Of a DNA stretch of 64,000 nucleotides, positions 33,715 to 41,868 are shown piece after piece. The notes under the pieces were generated by a model. The model was not told the DNA's origin. It did no database searches and was given only the letters and a program-made list of their open reading frames with translations. Position 1 is the stretch's first letter; each line of letters begins with the position of its first letter. The translations under genes and the position numbers were made by a program. This DNA is from Parahoeflea alexandrii (GTDB lineage: Bacteria > Pseudomonadota > Alphaproteobacteria > Rhizobiales > Rhizobiaceae): assembly GCF_027214025.1 (NCBI RefSeq), contig NZ_JAPWHB010000004.1, positions 62,001 to 126,000 on the forward strand. Reading direction: 5' to 3'.

Positions 33715-34074
33715 TCAGGGGCAAACACCGCGGGCATCGACATATTTGCGCGACACCCAGCCCGACGGCATCGGCGTGCCCCACATCGGCTGCGTGCAGC
33801 GGCCCGACATGCAGGTGATCGCGTACCAGTTGCCGCGCCGGTTGTAGACCGAAACCTCGTCGCCGCGGTAGACCTCGCCGATCTGCTGGTAGCTCGATCC
33901 GGGGCCCGTACGCACCGCCAGGAAACCGTTGCCGCGCGCATGATTATACTGGCTGATCGGCTTGACCCCGACGACGTAGCCGGTGCAGTCCCCGGCCGAT
34001 GCCGGCCCGTTTGAGAGGCCAACAAAACCTGCAAGCGACAGCATGAGCAAGGCGGATCTGGGCGAAAGGAGCAT
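33715..34074 (-). CDS. Secreted SH3-domain protein
   Basis: 119 residues starting at ATG 34074 (MLLSPRSALLMLSLAGF) with AAGGAATCACCC before it. A signal peptide (about 1-27, cleaved near ASA-GDC) is followed by a bacterial SH3 (SH3_3) domain: FLAVRTGPGSSYQQIGEVYRG and VSVYNRRGNWYAI. Four cysteines (in GDCTG, ITCMSGRC and GVCP) suggest disulfides in the periplasm. Such domains often bind peptidoglycan, but no enzyme is attached here. Confidence 0.82.
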   Translation of the reverse strand: MLLSPRSALLMLSLAGFVGLSNGPASAGDCTGYVVGVKPISQYNHARGNGFLAVRTGPGSSYQQIGEVYRGDEVSVYNRRGNWYAITCMSGRCTQPMWGTPMPSGWVSRKYVDARGVCP

Positions 34075-34226
34075 GGGTGATTCCTTCAGGCAGTGAGGGA
34101 TGTCGGTTGCCCTCAATCTGGGCATGTCCGCGGGCCGCCGCATTGACGTGGATCAACGAAAAGCCCGGCTGACCGCGTCCGGTGAAGGTAGGACAGGCAG
34201 GCCTGGGAACAGACACCGCGGCAGGA

Positions 34227-34787
34227 CTAAGCCTCGCCGAGCATGACCATGGTGCTTTGCTTCAGTGTGGCCAGCAGGCTTGCAAGGTGTTTGCCGTCCC
34301 GCGCGGTAAACTTGAAGCTCGAGGCGCTGGCATAGAAGAAATCCGCCAGCTCCGCCGGACTGCTGCCATGGGCGGCAAGCGCATCGGTGCGGGCCTCGAA
34401 CAACTCTGTCAGCAGATCGATCTTGCCCTGCTCCGCCTTCAGGTGCGGTGCAGCGCCGTCTCCGCTGCCGGTCATCAGATCGCTGGAATCCGGCATCTGC
34501 CTGATCTGCTCGAAAAACCGGACAATCGCGCACTCGAGAAAAATGTCGATCCGCTCGCCGAGCGTGGCGGCCAAGCACCAGGCCTCGACAACCTCGCTGA
34601 CCACCCGATCCGAGATCAGCTGCATCGCAGCTGCCATGATCTCGTCCTTGTTGGCGTAACGCGCGTAAAGGGTCGGCCGGGACATGCCGGCCTGTTCGGC
34701 AATGTCGCCCATGGTCGCTTTGCGCACCCCGTACCGTGCAAACACGGCGATGGCGGCGTCAAGAATTTTGTGATCACGATCGGTCAT
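34227..34787 (-). CDS. TetR family transcriptional regulator
   Basis: 186 residues. The start ATG 34787 (MTDRDHKILDAAIAVFAR) is chosen over a TTG six codons upstream. N-terminal helix-turn-helix: KATMGDIAEQAGMSRPTLYARYANKDEIM at about residues 25-53; the rest is the variable ligand domain. It is divergent from the iorAB-like genes, 147 bases away, so it is their probable local repressor. A perfect 12-base palindrome ATGTTTAAACAT at 34786-34797 covers its own start codon and could be part of its operator. Confidence 0.9.
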   Translation of the reverse strand: MTDRDHKILDAAIAVFARYGVRKATMGDIAEQAGMSRPTLYARYANKDEIMAAAMQLISDRVVSEVVEAWCLAATLGERIDIFLECAIVRFFEQIRQMPDSSDLMTGSGDGAAPHLKAEQGKIDLLTELFEARTDALAAHGSSPAELADFFYASASSFKFTARDGKHLASLLATLKQSTMVMLGEA

Positions 34788-34827
34788 GTTTAAACATCTT
34801 GACAATTATTGTAATTTTGTAAATTAC
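34786..34827. promoter_or_regulatory. Candidate TetR operator and iorAB promoter
   Basis: The AT-rich gap holds ATGTTTAAACAT (34786-34797, perfect palindrome), then TTGACA (34799-34804), a 17-base spacer and AATTAC (34822-34827) reading towards iorAB. A second small inverted repeat, ACAAT-T-ATTGT, lies at 34802-34812 inside the spacer. The -35 is a consensus match; the -10 is weak, which fits a regulated promoter. Confidence 0.5.
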
Positions 34828-34933
34828 TTTCTTGCATGAAACCGGAAACGCGACCAAACGCCACTCTGCATGGTCCTGTTCCCATCTCTATGTACCGCAC
34901 CGATCGAACCCTGTTGCTGCTGGAGGCAAGCCG

Positions 34934-35392
34934 ATGAAGCTCACCGTAGACGGAAAAATCCACGAGGTCGATGTCGAACCCGACATGCCGCTGCTGTGGG
35001 TGCTGCGTGACGAACTCGGCATCACCGGCGTAAAATACGGCTGCGGCATCGCCCAGTGCGGCGCCTGCACCGTCCATGTCGACGGCGTCGCCATCCGCTC
35101 CTGCCAGCAGCCGGTCGGCGATCTCGAGGGCGAGGTCACCACCATCAACGGGCTCGGCACGCCCGAGGCGCTGCACGCGGTTCAGGCCGCCTGGATCGCG
35201 CATCAGGTCGCCCAGTGCGGCTATTGCCAGTCCGGCCAGATCATGTCCGCCGCCGCACTGCTCGCGGAAAACAACAACCCGAGCGACGCGGACATCGACG
35301 ATGCGATGAGCGGCAACCTGTGCCGTTGCGGCACTTATCCACGCATTCGCGAAGCGGTGAAGACCGCCGCCAGCAACCTTAGGAGCGCTTGA
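34934..35392 (+). CDS. 2Fe-2S subunit of a molybdenum hydroxylase (IorA-like)
   Basis: Electron-transfer subunit of a xanthine-oxidase-family enzyme of the isoquinoline 1-oxidoreductase / aldehyde oxidoreductase type. Start ATG 34934 after GGAGGCAAGCCG; 152 residues, the usual size. The plant-ferredoxin-like cluster is bound by Cys37, Cys42, Cys45 and Cys57 ([15 protein letters not shown] ... SCQQP), the second by Cys95, Cys98, Cys130 and Cys132 (QCGYCQSGQ ... LCRCGTYPR). The next gene starts two bases after its stop. No FAD subunit is present, so electrons probably pass to a cytochrome c. The true substrate cannot be read from sequence. Confidence 0.93.
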   Translation: MKLTVDGKIHEVDVEPDMPLLWVLRDELGITGVKYGCGIAQCGACTVHVDGVAIRSCQQPVGDLEGEVTTINGLGTPEALHAVQAAWIAHQVAQCGYCQSGQIMSAAALLAENNNPSDADIDDAMSGNLCRCGTYPRIREAVKTAASNLRSA

Positions 35393-35393
35393 T

Positions 35394-37637
35394 ATGGGCC
35401 GTTTGAAGACATTCACCCGCCGCGCCTTCCTGATCGGTTCCGTCGCCGTTGCCGGCGGCGTTGCCTTCGGCGCCTACGTGGTCAAAAAGCCGCACGCCAA
35501 TCCGCTGCTCGATGATCTCGGCGAGGGCGAAGCGGCCCTCACGCCTTACGTCCGCATCGACGCCGGCGGCGTCACCCTCATCACCCCGCGCGCCGACAAG
35601 GGCCAGGGCGCCTACTCGGTGCAGGCGGCGCTGATCGCCGAGGAACTTGACGTCGAGCTTGACCAGGTCAAGGTCGATCCCGGCCCGCCCTCGGCCGCCT
35701 ACTGGAACACGGCTCTCGCCGAGGAGGCCGCCACATTCATGGCGCCCGGCGGCGGTGTCGGCGAGAAGATCGCCTATGGCGCCCTGTCCGCGGTGATGAA
35801 AACCATCGGCATGCAGATCACCGGCGGCTCCACCACCGTGCCCGACGGCTTCGTCAAGCTGCGCCAGGCCGGCGCAGTGGCCCGTGAAACCCTGAAACTG
35901 GCGGCATCGCAGAAATCCGGAGTTGCAACCGGCGATCTCAGGACCGAGGCCGGCCGCGTGCTGCTGCCCGATGGCTCGGCGCTGACCTATGTCGAACTGG
36001 CGCCGATCGCCGCCACCATCGACCCGCCGCAGGACATTGAACTGCGCGCACCCTCGGAATGGCGCCTGATCGGCAAGCCGATGCAGCGCGTCGACATCGT
36101 CGCCAAGTCTACCGGCACCCAGGACTATGGCATCGACCACAAGGTCGACGGCATGGTTCACGCCGCGGTCAAGCTCAATCCGGCTCAGACCGGGCCGCTG
36201 GTCCGCTTCGACGCCGGCGAGGCGCTGAAGATGCGCGGCGTCAGCAAGGTGATTGCGGTCACCGGCGGCATCGCGGCCATCGCCGACAACACCTGGCGCG
36301 CCTTCCAGGCCGTGGACGCGGTCGAGGCCGAGTGGGGCCCGGCGCCGTTTCCGGCCACTATGGACGAGCACTGGCAGGCGCTCGCCGACAGCTTCAACGA
36401 GGATGCGCTTGACAGCCGCAAGCGCGATGACGGCGACGTCGAGATCGCGATCGCCGAGACCGGGGCGGTGGTCAGCGCCGAATACCGCGCCCCCTACCTG
36501 GCCCATGCGCCGATGGAACCGATCAGCGCCATCGTCCGGATCGACGAGGATGGCGCCGAAGTCTGGACCGGCACGCAGATCCCGCGCTTTGTGCAGAACA
36601 ATGTCGGCAGAATCGCCGGCATAGACCCGGAAACGGTCACCGTGCACGTGCTCTACATGGGCGGCAGCTTCGGCCACCGGCTGGAAGACGAGGTGGTCAA
36701 GCAGGCTGCCGAGATCGCCGTCCAGATGAAGGGCACGCCGGTCAAGCTCACCTACTCGCGCGAAGAGGACATGGGCCACGATTTCCCCCGCCAGATCGCC
36801 ATGGCGCGGATGCGCGGCGTGGTCCGCGACGGCAAGGTCGAGACCTATGATCTCGGTATCGCCATGCCCTCGGTCGTCCTCTCGCAGATGGGACGCCAGG
36901 GCCTCTCCATGCCCGGCCCCGACAGCCAGATCGTCGCCGGCGCCTGGGACCAGCCTTTCGCCATCCCAAACCAGCGGATCAGCGGCTACCGCGCGCCGGA
37001 ATTGGCACCGATCAGTTCCTGGCGCTCGGTCGGCGCTTCCTCGAACGGCTTCTTCTACAATGCCGGCCTCGACGAGTTGATCCACGCCGCAGGCGCCGAC
37101 CCGATGGAAGAGCGGCTCAGGCTGTGCAACGATCCCGGAGCCCGCAAGGTGCTCGAGGCGGTCGCCGAAATGTCGGGATGGGACGGCGTGCTCGGCAATG
37201 GCCGCGGCCGCGGCGTGGCGCTGACCCAATCCTTCGGCGTTCACTGCGCCGAGGTGATCGAGGTCAGCGACACCGGATCCGGCATCAGGATCGACAAGGC
37301 CTTTGTCGCCGCCGAAGTCGGCACCGTCGTAGACCCCGTCAATTTCGACAACCTGGTCAAGGGCGGCGTGATCTTCGCGCTCGGCCACGCCATGAACTGC
37401 GAAATCACCTACACCGACGGCATTGCCGACCAGACAAACTTCGACAGCTTCGAGGGCATGCGCATGTACCAGTGCCCGGCAATCGAGGTGCGCGGACTGG
37501 AAAACGGCGATCGTGTGCTCGGCATCGGCGAACCGCCGGTGCCGCCCGCGGCCGCGGCCCTGGCCGGTGCGATCTTCGCCGCCACCGGAACTCGGCTGAG
37601 GGAAATGCCGTTCAGCAAGTTCATCGACTTCGCCTGA
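35394..37637 (+). CDS. Molybdopterin-binding hydroxylase subunit (IorB-like), Tat-exported
   Basis: Large catalytic subunit, 747 residues, of a two-subunit molybdenum hydroxylase. The N-terminus carries a twin-arginine signal (TRRAFL, Arg9-Arg10) and a hydrophobic stretch to about residue 32, so the complex is predicted to work in the periplasm with the 2Fe-2S subunit carried along. Cofactor text: GGSFGHRLEDEVVKQAAEIA, SWRSVGASSNGFFYNAGLDE, and near the end GIGEPPVPPAAAALAGAIF, whose Glu is the expected active-site base. Related enzymes oxidise aldehydes or N-heterocycles. No XdhC-like maturation factor or cytochrome gene lies next to it. Confidence 0.92.
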   Translation: MGRLKTFTRRAFLIGSVAVAGGVAFGAYVVKKPHANPLLDDLGEGEAALTPYVRIDAGGVTLITPRADKGQGAYSVQAALIAEELDVELDQVKVDPGPPSAAYWNTALAEEAATFMAPGGGVGEKIAYGALSAVMKTIGMQITGGSTTVPDGFVKLRQAGAVARETLKLAASQKSGVATGDLRTEAGRVLLPDGSALTYVELAPIAATIDPPQDIELRAPSEWRLIGKPMQRVDIVAKSTGTQDYGIDHKVDGMVHAAVKLNPAQTGPLVRFDAGEALKMRGVSKVIAVTGGIAAIADNTWRAFQAVDAVEAEWGPAPFPATMDEHWQALADSFNEDALDSRKRDDGDVEIAIAETGAVVSAEYRAPYLAHAPMEPISAIVRIDEDGAEVWTGTQIPRFVQNNVGRIAGIDPETVTVHVLYMGGSFGHRLEDEVVKQAAEIAVQMKGTPVKLTYSREEDMGHDFPRQIAMARMRGVVRDGKVETYDLGIAMPSVVLSQMGRQGLSMPGPDSQIVAGAWDQPFAIPNQRISGYRAPELAPISSWRSVGASSNGFFYNAGLDELIHAAGADPMEERLRLCNDPGARKVLEAVAEMSGWDGVLGNGRGRGVALTQSFGVHCAEVIEVSDTGSGIRIDKAFVAAEVGTVVDPVNFDNLVKGGVIFALGHAMNCEITYTDGIADQTNFDSFEGMRMYQCPAIEVRGLENGDRVLGIGEPPVPPAAAALAGAIFAATGTRLREMPFSKFIDFA

Positions 37638-37650
37638 GCCGCCCGAAACA

Positions 37651-37679
37651 GTTTGCCCGGCATCATTTGCCGGGCGAAC
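37651..37679. terminator. Hairpin between convergent genes (probable bidirectional terminator)
   Basis: Arms 37651-37662 and 37668-37679 pair over 12 bases with a single G-T wobble around a five-base loop. It lies between the iorB-like stop (37637) and the convergent cyclo-ligase stop (37683). There is no T-run on either side, so efficiency is uncertain. Confidence 0.55.
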
Positions 37680-37682
37680 TCG

Positions 37683-38351
37683 TCAGCCCAAAGAGTGGTC
37701 TGAGACCGTCCGGTCGCCGAGCACTACCTTGTGCATCGCGATATCCCATGGCATCGGAAAGATCGTCTTCATCCGCGCGAACGCCTGGCCGACGCCGATG
37801 ATCAGCTTATCGCCGCCCAGCCGCACCAGAGTTCGGTCATAATAGCCGCCGCCATTGCCGAGCCGGTATCCGCTGTCGTCGACCCCGAGAAGCGGCACGA
37901 TTACTACGTCCGGGACAAGCGGCTGAGTTTCTTCCGGCACGGGAATGTTCCAGAAACCTTTTGCCATGGCGCATCCCGGCGTCCAGCGATGAAACTCCAC
38001 CGGCTGGTGCTTCTCCACCACGACAGGCAGGCAGACCTTTCCGCCGCGTTCGCTGACTGCGGCCATCCATCCATGCAGGTTGACCTCGCCGCGGATCGGC
38101 CAGTACGCCGCAATCGTCCGGCCCGTGACATCGCCCAGCATCTCGTCGAGCCGCGCCGAGATGGCGGCCGACGCGGATTTGCGCTCGTCAGCGGACTGGG
38201 TCTGGCGGGCAGCGTAAAGCCGCTTGCGTTCGGATTTGCGGAATGTTGAGACATCCTTCCATGTCTGAGGATCGATGACATGGCCATCGACCAGCATGTG
38301 CGCGAGGCAGACCGTGGAACCCGGAGCGTCTTCGTCGTCTTCATGTGTCAT
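37683..38351 (-). CDS. 5-formyltetrahydrofolate cyclo-ligase family protein
   Basis: Converts 5-formyl-THF to 5,10-methenyl-THF with ATP in folate metabolism. 222 residues. Family text: FRKSERKRLYAARQ, AAYWPIRGEVNLHGWM, CLPVVVEKHQPVEFHRW, DVVIVPLLGVDDSGYRLGNG and the ATP/Mg loop GNGGGYYDRTL. The first 40 residues form an acidic extension (MTHEDDEDAPGSTVCLAH) of a kind I recall from rhizobial members; the start ATG 38351 has no clear ribosome site. The usual 6S RNA partner of this gene in other proteobacteria is not seen beside it. Confidence 0.9.
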   Translation of the reverse strand: MTHEDDEDAPGSTVCLAHMLVDGHVIDPQTWKDVSTFRKSERKRLYAARQTQSADERKSASAAISARLDEMLGDVTGRTIAAYWPIRGEVNLHGWMAAVSERGGKVCLPVVVEKHQPVEFHRWTPGCAMAKGFWNIPVPEETQPLVPDVVIVPLLGVDDSGYRLGNGGGYYDRTLVRLGGDKLIIGVGQAFARMKTIFPMPWDIAMHKVVLGDRTVSDHSLG

Positions 38352-38525
38352 GGCTATAATTAAACACCCGCACCACGAAGCTTGGCTAGCCTGATTGCGT
38401 CATACCGCTGCTTGCACGATACTGTCGCCAGAGTTCAGACCGACAGCGCCGACCCCTGTCGGGACAACCAATTTCGCCGGTCACCCCTTTTGGTGGCATC
38501 CACAGGCACAATGACGGGAGAGACA

Positions 38526-38930
38526 ATGCAGGACCGTGCTTCAGGCAACAACAGCTTCCCCCATCTCGAAGGCGCCATCCGAAACCCCGCCAACCCAAAC
38601 CATCTCATGGTCATCCGGCCGGTCCGTCGCACCGTCCGGGTCCATGTTGGCGACACCCTGGTTGCGCAAACCCAAAACGCGCTCCGCGTCATGGAGATGG
38701 GCAAGTCCCTCTATGACCCGACGCTCTATATCCCCGCATCGGACGTGGTCGCCGCTCTCGAGCCTGTCGACAAGTCCACCCATTGCCCGCTCAAGGGCGA
38801 TGCCAGCTACGTTTCCTTCAACGGCGATGAGATCGCCTGGACCTACGACCGGCCTCTCGATATTTCGAAACAACTTTCCGGACATTTTGCCTTCTGGCCG
38901 GACAAGGTCAGGATCACCGAAGGCGGCTGA
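38526..38930 (+). CDS. DUF427 family protein
   Basis: 134 residues, start ATG 38526 behind GGGAGAGAC. DUF427 text: RTVRVHVGDTLVAQTQNALRV-type strand, LYIPASDVVAALE, STHCPLKGDASYVSF and WTYDRPLDISKQLSGHFAFW. The family is a small beta-barrel-like fold of unknown activity, common in actinobacteria and proteobacteria; some members are fused to enzymes. It has its own upstream region and no obvious partners. Confidence 0.88.
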   Translation: MQDRASGNNSFPHLEGAIRNPANPNHLMVIRPVRRTVRVHVGDTLVAQTQNALRVMEMGKSLYDPTLYIPASDVVAALEPVDKSTHCPLKGDASYVSFNGDEIAWTYDRPLDISKQLSGHFAFWPDKVRITEGG

Positions 38931-39007
38931 ACAGACGAAGGGCGCCGCGGCGATCTGTGCCGGACGCCCCAGGTCCCTGCCACAAGCCGGACCAGATGGC
39001 TTGAGCC

Positions 39008-39316
39008 AGAGCCGATCATCTTTAGCTGGAAGCGATTTGATGGACAGGATTTTTCGTGCCAGCTAGGAAAAACCGCAAGCGCGATGCAGCGCATCGTGCG
39101 AGGATTTTGACGACGCTGGCGCGGAAAAGACGTCCAAGCCTGGCGAAACGGGCAGCTAGACCAGAATCACACCATCACAATCGTCTGAACTTGGCCTTTC
39201 GCGCTCTGGACTGCGTCGCGCGAGGTTAACGGCGCTCGCGCCGCGTCGCCTCACGCTCCTTGCCAGATCACGAAATCCCTGCGTTCAAACGATTCCATCT
39301 AAAGATGATCGGCTCT
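39008..39316. mobile_element. MITE-like element, 309 bases with terminal inverted repeats
   Basis: The ends are inverted repeats of about 33 bases (39008-39040 and 39284-39316). Their first 18 bases, starting AGAGCCGATCATCTTTAG, are identical and the next stretch has two mismatches and an indel. The interior has no open frame of note and no transposase. The right end touches the following gene: the last two bases of the stop codon at 39315-39317 belong to the repeat. A 20-base match to the same end occurs alone at 50793. Non-autonomous, transposon-derived or palindromic intergenic repeats of this kind are common in rhizobia. No target-site duplication is obvious. Confidence 0.7.
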
Positions 39317-39914
39317 AGAACTTCACCTTCAGGCCGGGCGAAACGAGGAAGGTCGTCCGGTTGGTCGCGGCACCGAAGGTGCGGCCGACTTCGGCCTTCA
39401 TCGACACGTAGACGCGATCAGGTACGACATTGTAGTCCACTTCGACACCGCCGAACACGGCATTGGCATTGTCGGTGAGCTTGGTGGCTGCACCAACGCC
39501 GGTTGCCGTGGTTTCCGTGAAGAAACGCCGCAGGCCCGCATAAGGCGCGATGCCGACCTGATCCATCTGCTTGCGCGCCTTGATGAAACCGCCGACCGAC
39601 GCAACCCTCGTGCTGGTGGTGAGAGCCCCCGTTGTCTTCTTTCCGTTGCTAAAGGTGTGAAACACGTTCAGGCCGCCGCAGAGGTCGAACCCGCCGTTAT
39701 TGGCGCCGCAGACTTCCCCGCTGGCATCGACACCGTAATAGGTCTTGGCGACATTCGACGAACCGCTGAAGATCAGCGCGCTGCCGCCGATCGTGCCGCT
39801 GAAATAGAGATCGTTCGAAGACATCAGCGCTCCATCCTGGGCCTGTGCGGCGGTGGAAACGGCCAGTCCTGCGGCAACCGCCAGTCCTGCGGTCAAAAAC
39901 GATGCGAGCTTCAT
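39315..39914 (-). CDS. Predicted outer-membrane beta-barrel protein
   Basis: 199 residues, start ATG 39914 after AGGAG. A clear signal peptide (about 1-25, AQA-QDG) precedes a sequence of alternating strands rich in Gly/Thr/Ser (NDLYFSGTIGGSALIFSG, GGFIKARKQMDQVGIAPYAG). It ends in Phe (PGLKVKF), the classic last residue of BamA-inserted barrels. The size suggests eight strands. Two cysteines (CGANNGGFDLC) are unusual for a barrel and may form a loop disulfide. No close family recognised. Its stop codon is partly contributed by the neighbouring inverted-repeat element. Confidence 0.75.
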   Translation of the reverse strand: MKLASFLTAGLAVAAGLAVSTAAQAQDGALMSSNDLYFSGTIGGSALIFSGSSNVAKTYYGVDASGEVCGANNGGFDLCGGLNVFHTFSNGKKTTGALTTSTRVASVGGFIKARKQMDQVGIAPYAGLRRFFTETTATGVGAATKLTDNANAVFGGVEVDYNVVPDRVYVSMKAEVGRTFGAATNRTTFLVSPGLKVKF

Positions 39915-40036
39915 AATATACTCCTGCTCAAGACTTCGATGATCACAATTTACCGGCCCGCCCCGTCAGTGTGTATGTATGGAATCATACACTTCTGCCG
40001 TTTTACGACCGGCGGCCTTCCGGCTCACTCCGGGGT

Positions 40037-40360
40037 TCAGCGGCAATGCGAGTAGCGGATCGCGCAGGATGTCTCCGCATTGCTGCAGAACCCCATGGCG
40101 AAACTCTCGGCGGACCGCTTGCTGTTGCCCGCGCCGAACCAGTGGCCGTTGCGATTGCCGTTCGCCAGTGCGTGGCACTGGGCCTGGGTCTGATCCTCGA
40201 TACGGCAGGAGCGATCGCCGCAAATACCGCTGCGCGTAGGACTGCGCCTCCTGGCAGCTGGCCCCCGCGCCCCGTGACCGAAGCGTCCGCCGGCACCGAT
40301 CGCAAGGGCCATCCATCCGCCGCCGGTCGACGCAGCCTGGCCCCTTGCGGGAGCCTGGCT
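40037..40360 (-). pseudogene. Interrupted DUF4189-like C-terminal domain
   Basis: Directly after the stop of the SH3 gene, in the same frame, the translation continues APARGQAASTGGGWMALAIG and on to GRFGHG. Coding-like text then jumps to another frame (GAGASCQEAQSYAQRY) and returns to the first frame (CGDRSCRIEDQTQAQCHALA ... FAMGFCSNAETSCAIRYSHCR) before a stop at 40037. The Cys spacing and the GNSKRSAESFAMGFC text resemble DUF4189-type domains. This looks like a former C-terminal domain of the upstream SH3 protein broken by one stop and a compensating pair of frameshifts. Sequencing error cannot be excluded. A separate translation from ATG 40312 is possible but would lack a signal peptide. 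Confidence 0.5.
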
Positions 40361-41062
40361 TCAAAGCAGCGATGCGCAGTCACCGAACATGCCGGATATG
40401 GCGGCGCCGTCCGAGCACATGATGCCGCCCCACTGGTAGGCGACGCCGCCGCCATGCCGGATCTCGAACCAGTCGTAACCGTCGAAACCCACGCCGGTGT
40501 TGGCGATCACCGACACCGGCGTTCCTTCGGCGAGACTGCCGGCCACCGGGAAATTGGTTCCCGGACCGCTGCGCAGCTTGCCGCCGAGCGAACGCGCCTT
40601 CTGTCCGCCGAGCGGTGTCTCGTTGCCACCAACAGCACCCGAAGCGTGGTCCTGTGCCATCGCGCGTTCAGCGCAGGGGAACGGGGCGTCATTCGGATAG
40701 TCCTTGAAACGGAGCCGCACATCGGTGCCCTTGCCGAAGAAACTGTAGCTGCGGCTGTCGAAGCTGAAACCGCTGGCCACGCGCTGTTCCCGTGCGGTTT
40801 CGGTTTTCGCCGAGGATTCGGCTGCACTGATGTATTCACTTTTCGGGGCAATGCGGGCGGTGGAATTTCCGTCAACCCAGCTCACTTCCACCTCGTAATA
40901 GACGTCGCCTTCGGAGGAGCACTCGTACATGGTAAGTTCCGAGGCCTGGGCGGCCGGCATCGCTGCCGTCAGCACGGTCCCGAGCGCAACGGCTCCGCTG
41001 GCGGCAAGCAGCATGCGGCGAAGGTTTTGCAGGGCGGAAGGGCAAGGAAGGTAGTCGGACAT
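40361..41062 (-). CDS. Secreted SH3-domain protein, possibly truncated
   Basis: 233 residues from ATG 41062 (MSDYLPCPSALQNLRRM); ATG 41080 is an alternative without a ribosome site. Signal peptide with hydrophobic core LLAASGAVALGTVLTAAMP, cleaved near AQA-SEL. The middle (TMYECSSEGDVYYEVEVSWVD) has no recognised family. The C-terminal SH3_3 domain holds GGKLRSGPGTNFPVAGSLAEG and GYDWFEIRHGGGVAYQWG. It ends CASLL immediately before an in-frame continuation that looks like a broken extra domain, so this may be the surviving part of a longer protein. Periplasmic location is predicted. Confidence 0.75.
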   Translation of the reverse strand: MSDYLPCPSALQNLRRMLLAASGAVALGTVLTAAMPAAQASELTMYECSSEGDVYYEVEVSWVDGNSTARIAPKSEYISAAESSAKTETAREQRVASGFSFDSRSYSFFGKGTDVRLRFKDYPNDAPFPCAERAMAQDHASGAVGGNETPLGGQKARSLGGKLRSGPGTNFPVAGSLAEGTPVSVIANTGVGFDGYDWFEIRHGGGVAYQWGGIMCSDGAAISGMFGDCASLL

Positions 41063-41211
41063 GGCAGTTTTCCCGGTCATGGTTTGGCTTTGGTCGGCCG
41101 GAATCTAGTGTCCTGTCGGGTGCGTGCACAATAGATAGATTAATACATGCAAGCCCGCCCGTTCCTTTGCTAGACTTGCGGCCATGCAAACTCCCGCAAT
41201 TGACCCGGACC

Positions 41212-41868
41212 ATGGCTGAAACCGTTTCCCACTCCGTTCTCATCGTCGAAGACCGGCACGAAATCGCGCTGCGGCTCAAGGCTGCCATCGAAAAGACGCC
41301 CGAACTCACCGTCTGCGCGGTCGCCGATGATGTCGACGGCGGCCTGAACCAGCTGTTCGAGCACAAGCCGCGGATCGTGCTCGTAGACCTGGGCCTGCCC
41401 GACGGATCGGGCATAGAGGTGATCAAGGCCGTCGTTGCCGCCAACTGGACCTGCGAAGCCCTTGTCGTCAGCATTTTCGGCGACGAAGCCCGGGTGATCG
41501 AAGCCCTACGCGCCGGCGCCCGCGGCTACGTTCTCAAGAGCGGCTCGCTGGCAAACATCGGCAATGACGTGCTCTCGGTGATCGAGGGCGGCAGTCCGAT
41601 CAGTCCGCAGATTGCCCGCCACCTTCTGGCCATGGTCAGTTCCGGCGCCGCCGGGTCTCCTGAGGGATCACCGCTGATCGACCTGACCGGACGTGAAACG
41701 GAGATCCTCAACGCCGTCGCCAAGGGCTACAAGCGCCGCGAGATCGGTGAAAAGCTCGGCATCTCCACCGGCACCGTCGGCAACCACATCAACAACATCT
41801 ACCAGAAGCTCAACGTCAATTCGAACACCGAGGCCATCGCCCGGGCGACGCGGATGGGACTGCTCTAG
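41212..41868 (+). CDS. NarL/LuxR-type response regulator
   Basis: 218 residues from ATG 41212 (MAETVSHSVLIVEDRHEIA); a TTG at 41167 is less likely. Receiver domain at 1-125 with acidic pocket Glu13-Asp14, phosphoacceptor Asp59 (RIVLVDLGLPDGSG) and the VLKSG lysine. C-terminal LuxR helix-turn-helix: LTGRETEILNAVAKGYKRREIGEKLG and TVGNHINNIYQKLNV. The sensor-kinase gene begins at the base after its stop codon, so the pair forms a two-component system. Targets are unknown. Confidence 0.93.
   Translation: MAETVSHSVLIVEDRHEIALRLKAAIEKTPELTVCAVADDVDGGLNQLFEHKPRIVLVDLGLPDGSGIEVIKAVVAANWTCEALVVSIFGDEARVIEALRAGARGYVLKSGSLANIGNDVLSVIEGGSPISPQIARHLLAMVSSGAAGSPEGSPLIDLTGRETEILNAVAKGYKRREIGEKLGISTGTVGNHINNIYQKLNVNSNTEAIARATRMGLL

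Noticed and set aside
35379-37388. Open frame of 669 codons on the minus strand opposite the IorB-like gene
   Set aside because: No domain text, while the plus strand has a Tat signal and molybdenum hydroxylase motifs.
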